From NCBI RefSeq assembly GCF_029852145.1, contig NC_079971.1:5637697-5701696 (forward strand): 64,000 bases of DNA, in the 5' to 3' direction. The DNA comes from Microplitis mediator (taxonomy: Eukaryota > Arthropoda > Insecta > Hymenoptera > Braconidae). The notes beneath the pieces were generated by a model, which worked only from the letters and a program-made list of their open reading frames with translations, had not been told where the DNA came from and made no database searches. A program made the translations under genes and the position numbers. Shown piece by piece: positions 58,092 through 64,000 of this stretch. How positions within the stretch are numbered: position 1 is the stretch's first letter; each line of letters begins with the position of its first letter.

Positions 58092-61000
58092 TTATCGCCA
58101 GGGTTTGCGGACGGCACCAGCACTTGTGCTGCGTTTTATACCTTGATCTGAAATATAATTTTTTATGTTAGTTAATAATTAAGAAAATTTTAATTATTAA
58201 AAGAGTTTATTGTATGGCAAGAGATGAAACAAGTAAATTTAAAACAAGGATGAGGTTGACTGCCTTCATACAAAGTCGTGTTCGTGTTTTATCTCATGCT
58301 AGACAAAATATTCTTCAGGAACTTTGAAATTTTAATGTCAAGCTCTGATAAAAAATAATGTTCTGGTTGATTTTGAGAGCTTGACATTAAAATGAAAATA
58401 ACTAGAAAACAATGCGGAATTTTGGAAAACTTTATCAGAGATAATTTGTAGGGAATAAAATTGTCTGCAAAAAAGATCTTATGACATTTTGTGATAAGTC
58501 TGATAGTTTCGCCGGAAAAGTATAAAGATCTTGAAATTTACTGTAAATTTGACTTCAAGCTCAAATAACTTTTGAACTGATGGATTTGTCAAAAAATTAT
58601 AGGAGTGCTTTTTTGTAGAGCATCCAATTTCCTACAAAAACATGTCTGCAGATTTTTCTTACGACGCATCGTTAGCTAGTTATAAAAATCTGAAGACGAA
58701 AAAAAAATTTTCCATATTAGTCTTATGGAAAATAGAAAAGTCCCCATGTTTATTATATTAATATATTTATCTTTTTATATTCCTCTGTAAATTTATCCAA
58801 ATAGGGTAAGAGCACCAGTACCCAGCGCCAAACTAGTAGCAAGCCACCTCATGTTAAATTAAATCTATATATATTTTGAGCCAATGTTAAAGTATATGAC
58901 CGGCTGGCTACTGGTTAGGGAGTTGGGTACTGGTGCTCTTACCCTCCATCTATATTAAGCTGTAGGGTAGAAGTACCATTTTTGGACACTTACTACTTTA
59001 CTTTTAAAAATGAAAAAGTATAACTTAAAAATTCCATTTTAACAGGGTGATAAAAGTATCTTCGTATACATTTTTAAAATTAATTGTCATTGCATCTTTT
59101 ACAAATTATTTTATTTTAATTTTTTAAGTGTCCAAAACTGGCCCTAAAGTGCCCGAAAATGGTACCTCTACCCTATATTATTTTGTAAACTCCAGATGTG
59201 CGTTATAATTAAATAAACAGGCATTGAAACTCATAATTTCAATGCAGCTGAAAAAAACAAACTTTTATTTACATACTCATTAATCCTGGAGAACGTTTTT
59301 CTCTTGAATTAGACGTCCATGTTTGACATCGCGTTCTTGCAGTACAAGGATGTCTGGGAGCTGGCTCTGGCATTGTAATTATTCCCATTCTAAAATTATA
59401 TTAAAAATTTAACTACTAATAAAAATAAATTTATAAATAATAATATATAAATATCAGTAAAAAATAATTAATGAGACAAAAAATAAATCTGACAGAATAT
59501 ATAATTTTGAGTTTACAATAAATAAATATATTAACAAATATAAATATATATTATGTTTGATCGTACTCTTTGAATTTTTTTCTTGCTAACGTTCGCTGAG
59601 TTGCAAAAGAGTACGACGATTTAGCAGAAGTTGGTCGTTGTTGACGTGCTTGTTTAATTTGCCGATCTTGTGAAATGATGATCATTTTTTTAGATGGACT
59701 TTGAGAAAATAATTCTACGATACTCATTGACGCTGCATCGCACTAATGAAAAAAACAAAAATGTATAAGGAAATACTAAATTGATTTGTTATATTTTTAT
59801 TAGAAGTGTGCGAATAGTTCGAATTTTTGAATAATTCAAATTTTTCGAATTTTCATTGATTGAAAAATGGAAATTTCTCAGATATAGATTTTTTAAAAAA
59901 TTACTGACAGTTGTTATCAATTAGGAGTTAAAAGAAATTCAGTAAATAAATTTGAGCCTACAAAATTTGAAAATTTGAATTATAAAATCGGCATGAAGAT
60001 TTTTTATTGATATTTATTTACCAAATTTCATTTAACTCTTAATTGATATCAACTGTAAATAATTTTTTTTTAAATCTGTCTCGGTGAAGTTGTACCTGCG
60101 TTGCCCTCTTTTCAATTAATTTTAAAAATGCTCTCACTTTCGTTTAAAATTTTTTTATATTAAATATCAAAATTTTAATCCGGTCATTAGAATTGAAAGT
60201 CATTGAATATTTTTAATAAGTGTGAGGAGGGGGGGGGGGGGCTATTTAAGAATGGCCTTGAATAAAAATTGAATATTAGAATTCTGATTGGAATTTTCTC
60301 GATTCGAATCGATGAATTTGAAAAGTTACCCAGGTAGCACACTTGCCTTTGTGACATCTATCAGATATCAATTTTTAGGCTACTTTTTGACTTGTCGATA
60401 AGGCATCGATGTGTTGACAAAACGAGCACAGAAATTTATGTCACCGAAAAAATACCTACTTAAAAGACTTGACACAAGTGACGACAAAAAGTAAATTACA
60501 AATAGTGGTCAAATAAGTCATCTAAACGACTTTCCAATTGACAAAAGACAGGAAAAACAACACATCTCTGTCTCCGGAACCAACATTTGCATGTCGTATT
60601 CATACCAAAAAAGATGACTTTGAGACAAAAAAATTTGTCTTGTCCTTTTAAAAGACATCTTAAAGTTGACTCTGTGCTACTTGGGTACAAATAATTCGAA
60701 AATTGAGGAATAAATCGAAAAGTTTTGAATAATTCGATTCAAACACGATTCGCATACTCTAATTTTTATGATACTGAAGTTAGCCGACGTCTAATAATTT
60801 TTGAATTATTTTTCAAAATGATAAATTATAAAAAAAAATATTTTGAAAAATTGCCTACAGCTTTTTTAATTTTCTACATGTGCATATTTTTGGTTTATTT
60901 TTTTTTTTGCAATCGACATTGAAAAAAAAAATCCGAAAAATGTTAACTGTCCGCTAACTTCGGGATCATTAATTTTTATATAAAAAATAAACCTGATGCT

Positions 61001-63005
61001 GTAAACGTTTATGAAAATTTAATTCAGCCAACTCCCACGGAGCATCAACATGTAATTTTAACATACAGTGCAATGCTTCTCTGTAGGTATTTTTTAAAGT
61101 CATAATTCTCTCAGTCTTCATTAATCTCCTCACTAAGTAACCACGTGCATAAGCGTTTATAATTGTCGCAGCTTTTACCTAAAACGATAAACGTCAATTA
61201 ATAATTATATGATAAATTTCAATCAAATTATTTTAAACTTACATGTCGGTCATGATAAACCGCGCCATTGGCGATAGGAATATGAGTAGTTTTACTTTCC
61301 AGCGGAAAAAGTTGTCGACTTACACTAGATATTTTTTTATCACGACTTATTTTACACTCCGACAACGAAGCATCATGAGAAACATTCAAATTAATAGACA
61401 AACTTCCTTCAGAACCGAAAGAACTTCCATTCAATGGACTACTTTCGGTATCCGACCGATTCTGACTGTCCCTTGGCAGTGACACTGAACCACGTGGTGA
61501 ATTTTTAGCTTTCAATTTATCTACCGGCGTTGTAATTTTTTTAATTATCGCAGGCAGAGAAATACCAGGGCAAGTTTTTTCCAGCTGCTCAAGAAGCATC
61601 AGCTGTTGCTTCTCAAACTCTTGCTGCATAATTATCTGTTCTCTCTGCTGACGAGCAATAAGATGAGCCATTTGCTGGTGGTGAGTCTTTTGAATCTCTT
61701 TGAACACTTGGAGTAATTTTTCCGACGTGATAACTGGTTTTGTTGTTTTATCTGAAGTGCAACTGCCGTCATACTGTTCATTTGCCGAGGCATCAAAGCT
61801 CTGGGTCATTCTATTATTACTTATATTTTTTTTTCTAAAACTCGGTGAGCTTCCATTGCTCAATGACTTGTGATATCCGCCGTAGATTTTAGCTGCGTTA
61901 CTTACAGAAACGTCTCTACTATTTTTACAATTTAAATTTCCGTAATTTTTTACTGCATTGCTGGACTTGGATCTTGTAACCGGAATGTTACTTTTTTTAT
62001 TGGAAGCACCGTAAATTAATTCCTTAGACAGCATCGACTGAATGCAGTCAACAGATTTAGCAGCATGATGGCTCACACCGACTAATTGTTTATCAGTCTT
62101 GTCTTCCGTTACTTTATCACTTCTGTCATTACTTCCGCTTACAGAAATACTGTTTCGTCTTGCTGCTGAATTGACTCCACTGTCACTGGGATTATTTTTA
62201 ATTTCATCAATTCCTTGCTGGTCTTTAAGCGTCCACTCAGTCTTGGAACAATTTACGCTCCATTCTTTTTGCCCGAGACCATTTACCGGAGTAGGGACAT
62301 AGTCATCTTGCGAGTGCTGCAAGTGCGCTAATAACATCGGACTTGGCGAATCCAATGTATAGGATCCTTGTCTTACTAATTTAGGAGTCTCTGCATCAGT
62401 GTCCTCAACATCTGAAGATGATTTTTGTTTGTAAAAACGCGGAGGGTCAACAGTAATTGGTACGATATCCAGAGTTTTAGGAACACGGGGTTTTCCTGCC
62501 TCGGAAATTGTTTCTGTCACGTCTGTCTTTGAAGAATCTGATATATTCATATATCTGTTGATGTCTGTGCTGTTGGTTATCGTCTCGTCATCATCGGAAA
62601 CTGTTTTCCGAGTGACATCTGTCAGTTTACTATTTATTTTATCACTATGGACTTTTGACCGATGATCTGGACTATCAGCAGTAGAACTGACAGCACTTTC
62701 TTGGTTACAATAATTTGAAATTTTATAATCCAGGGCTTTATCTTCTTCAGATGAATTTACTGTCTGTTCTACGGATTCTTCGTCACTGACCATTTCCATT
62801 CTTGATAATTTTTCTTCAACATCTAGAGCTAGTTGTTTGTAGTAATTCATCTCCGCTCTGAGTTCATCTGTCATCTGTCAAATAATAGATAGTAATTATT
62901 TAAATAAATTTATTTTTGAACAAATGGTAGGATTTTAAGAAAACTTACGAAAGGGGGAAGGATCCGAACCCCTCGAACTTTAATACAACTCGTGTATGAA
63001 TCCAT
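58092..63005 (-). CDS. CP110: Centriolar coiled-coil protein of 110 kDa (CP110) homologue
   Basis: Centriole distal-end cap protein; in animals it restrains cilium formation and centriole length, is a Cdk substrate and works with CEP97. Coding exons on the minus strand: 62949-63005, 61243-62874, 60993-61178, 59567-59742, 59277-59389, 58092-58147; about 739 aa, shorter than human (about 1000). It starts MDSYTSCIKVRGVRILPPF, matching the conserved N-terminal IRFHGV block. A long Ser-rich disordered middle contains RQGSYTLDSPSPMLLAHL. A Gln-rich coiled coil (about 400-455) holds the pattern HHQQMAHLIARQQREQ. The exon-3 product has the conserved NAYARGYLVRRLMKTERI segment, followed by SYSFATQRTLARKKFKEMGI. 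The last junction (ATGA to AT at 58147) adds QGIKRSTSAGAVRKPWR; without it the frame stops five bases past the 59277 border, so the terminal exon is the less certain part. Confidence 0.88.
58330..58394. repeat. Hairpin in the last CP110 intron
   Basis: ATTTTAATGTCAAGCTCT pairs with AGAGCTTGACATTAAAAT around a loop of about 25 bases. Probably part of a larger old element (58200-58740) whose ends I cannot fix. Confidence 0.5.
58803..58944. mobile_element. AGGGTAAGAGCACC-ended MITE
   Basis: AGGGTAAGAGCACCAGTACC and GGTACTGGTGCTCTTACCCT are perfect inverted ends; the centre carries further GGC-T-ACT(A/G)GT inversions. 142 bp, in the last CP110 intron. Confidence 0.75.
58963..59175. mobile_element. 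TAGGGTAGAAGTACC-ended MITE
   Basis: TAGGGTAGAAGTACCATTTT and AAAATGGTACCTCTACCCTA inverted; subterminal TTTGGACACTTA / AAGTGTCCAAAA. 213 bp; it begins 18 bp after the previous MITE and shares AGGGTA termini with it. Confidence 0.7.
59803..60766. mobile_element. GTGCGAAT foldback harbouring two nested elements
   Basis: Outer pair TTAGAAGTGTGCGAATAGTT / GATTCGCATACTCTAA, with TTGAATAATTC arms. Nested inside are a family P copy (about 59876-60258, containing a G12 tract) and the element at 60327-60687. All lie in the CP110 intron between exons 59567-59742 and 60993-61178. Confidence 0.6.
60327..60687. mobile_element. ACCCAGGTAGCACA-ended element
   Basis: TACCCAGGTAGCACACTT and TCTGTGCTACTTGGGTA form the ends. 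The interior has AAGACTTGACACAAGTG and AAGACATCTT-type inversions. About 361 bp. Confidence 0.65.
60768..60969. mobile_element. Family B MITE, copy 14, with exact 8-bp duplication
   Basis: ATGATACTGAAGTTAGCCGAC ... GTCCGCTAACTTCGGGATCAT, flanked by TAATTTTT on both sides (60760-60767 and 60970-60977). Its right flank ends about 15 bp from the CP110 exon 60993-61178, on the donor side. Confidence 0.85.
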
Positions 63006-63300
63006 TGTGTACTTGGGATCTTTAGCTAAACTGTCAACAAAAAAAAATAAATAAACACGCCTATGATACAAAAATTTTTCATAATAATTTTTGGTTTAGT
63101 TGTAAACTTACGTGTTTTTTTCTCCACATTACTGTTGGGTAAAAACAAAAGTGTCTTTTAAAATCATCGAATTATTAATAAATCTACTGGATAATTCTTT
63201 AAATTATTTAGAGGCCTTGGAAAATAATAAACAGAGTTAAAGTTGAGGTTAAAAAATAAACACTACTCGCACACCAGACAAACGACTGACAATGTTTGGC
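63006..63300 (-). other. CP110 5' UTR with non-coding first exon
   Basis: The ATG exon begins after a CAG acceptor at 63031-63033 (first exonic base 63030 on the minus strand). Upstream, a good donor (GTAAGTTTAC, 63111-63102) defines a leader exon running from 63112 toward about 63300. Confidence 0.5.
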
Positions 63301-63305
63301 GCGAA
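63295..63305. promoter_or_regulatory. E2F-like site at the presumed CP110 promoter
   Basis: TTTGGCGCGAA matches the E2F/DP consensus TTTSSCGC and is nearly palindromic. It stands in a GC-richer strip (63290-63390) in otherwise AT-rich DNA, just upstream of the leader exon. CP110 expression is cell-cycle regulated in vertebrates. Sequence match plus position; binding is inferred. Confidence 0.4.
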
Positions 63306-63583
63306 GTTGGTCGTTAAGTTTAAAATTATAAGCGCGCGCATGAAGGTGGCGCTGCAAGTCTGCCCACAATGGCACTGGGTTTAAAAATTTTTAATATCTT
63401 GAAGCTTTTTGCGTTCGCAAATTTCTCACATTTTCAAGTCAAATTTTTTCTAGTTCAAGTTTTAACTTATACTGGCAACTTGCTGTCAGAAAAATACTCA
63501 TAAACTTTTGACGGAAAGTTGTGCACTATTTTTTGACCGAAATTGACTACAACTTTCCATCAACTTTTGCTGATCTTTTTTTG

Positions 63584-63846
63584 CCCTCGCAGATTTGAAT
63601 CACGGTGGAAACACGGTGGGTTTGTTCCATTTTACCACTGTGATTACGCGGTGGATACAGCGTGGAACCACGGTGGTGAAATAGCACAAAGCCACCGTGG
63701 AAACACGGTGGATACACCGCGTAATCACAGTGGATACACTGTGTATACCCGGTGGTGAAATGGAACAAACCCACCGTATAACCACTGTGGATCCACGGTG
63801 TTTACACTTCCACGGTGTTTCCACCGTGATTCAAATGTGCGAGGGT
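63584..63846. mobile_element. CACGGTGG-repeat foldback element
   Basis: Left end CCCTCGCAGATTTGAATCAC and right end GTGATTCAAATGTGCGAGGG are inverted (one mismatch). The 260-bp interior is built from CACGGTGG/CCACCGTG heptamer-like units with ATACA, AAACA and GATTACGC spacers, and a second inverted pair (GGGTTTGTTCCATTTTACCAC / GGTGGTGAAATGGAACAAACCC). Long ORFs appear in four frames only because the repeats lack stops. Confidence 0.75.
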
Positions 63847-64000
63847 GACTGTAGTTTACCTTCAGATTTCCATTTTTTGCGGGCAGCAAAACGGGGTACC
63901 TTGTAAAAAAAGGTGAAAAAAAAAATTTCTGGAAATAAAATTAAATTATCTTATAAGTAATTTACCTAAAGAAAAACATTTCATATAATTATTGGATGAA
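63847..64000. other. Window end, nothing recognised
   Basis: AT-rich sequence following the foldback element; no gene fragment identified. Confidence 0.4.

Noticed and set aside
63543..63906. Four overlapping ORFs of 69-75 codons on both strands
   Set aside because: They arise from the stop-free CACGGTGG repeat in all frames; no splice context, no family resemblance.
1..64000. Endogenous viral sequence (polydnavirus or other) given the wasp-like character
   Set aside because: No viral structural, replication or circle-boundary sequence is recognisable; all larger ORFs belong to ordinary cellular genes or repeats.
1..64000. tRNA, rRNA or snRNA genes
   Set aside because: No cloverleaf with internal A/B boxes or conserved rRNA/snRNA core was seen on either strand; hairpins found are all transposon arms.

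Overview
The window is intron-rich, strongly AT-biased nuclear DNA from an insect. A small parasitoid wasp (Hymenoptera, Braconidae-like) is my best guess, from base composition, protein similarity and the density of small palindromic transposons; this is inference, because no species-diagnostic locus is present. There is no operon logic, no viral gene set and no CRISPR.

Layout. (1) 1-31500, minus strand: a large gene for a two-RRM RNA-binding protein of the RBMS / alan shepard (shep) family. Ten coding exons lie between 8204 and 29925, with a 10 kb first intron and a long T-rich 3' flank. (2) 31500-37850: non-coding DNA, mostly transposon debris plus a few GC-richer patches that look like promoter sequence. 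(3) 36190-39254, plus strand: a METTL2/METTL8-type tRNA m3C methyltransferase. It has two alternative 5' coding segments that splice in frame to the same exon, one without a targeting signal and one with a basic, acid-free, presequence-like N-terminus. (4) 41245-42054, plus strand: Tom22, mitochondrial outer-membrane import receptor, three exons. (5) 45125-51026, plus strand: GGNBP2 homologue, eight exons, about 688 aa. (6) 52766-57401, minus strand: mitochondrial-type 3-oxoacyl-ACP synthase (OXSM/FabF), three exons, catalytic residues intact. (7) 58092-63300, minus strand: centriolar protein CP110 (CCP110) homologue, six coding exons plus a non-coding first exon, with an E2F-like site at the presumed promoter.

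The rest is dominated by non-autonomous DNA transposons. Family B (about 200 bp, ends ATGATACTGAAGTTAGC, 8-bp target duplications in three clean cases) has some 18 copies, one inserted into another B copy and others split by other elements. Family A (ends TACACTGTAAAAA, apparent TA duplications) has seven copies whose bodies are variable minisatellites built on GGAGT/ACTCC. Family C consists of long hAT-type foldbacks with TAGGGTG ends and 8-bp duplications. Two C copies of identical 1307-bp length sit in opposite orientation 9 kb apart inside the shep gene. Smaller foldback families fill much of the introns and intergenic space.

The genes are not a functional cluster. Three of the five (METTL2/8 by its second isoform, Tom22, OXSM) concern mitochondria, which I treat as probable coincidence. 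The most interesting biology is the compact dual-isoform arrangement of the METTL2/8 gene; next come the foldback pair and the minisatellite-bearing transposons.
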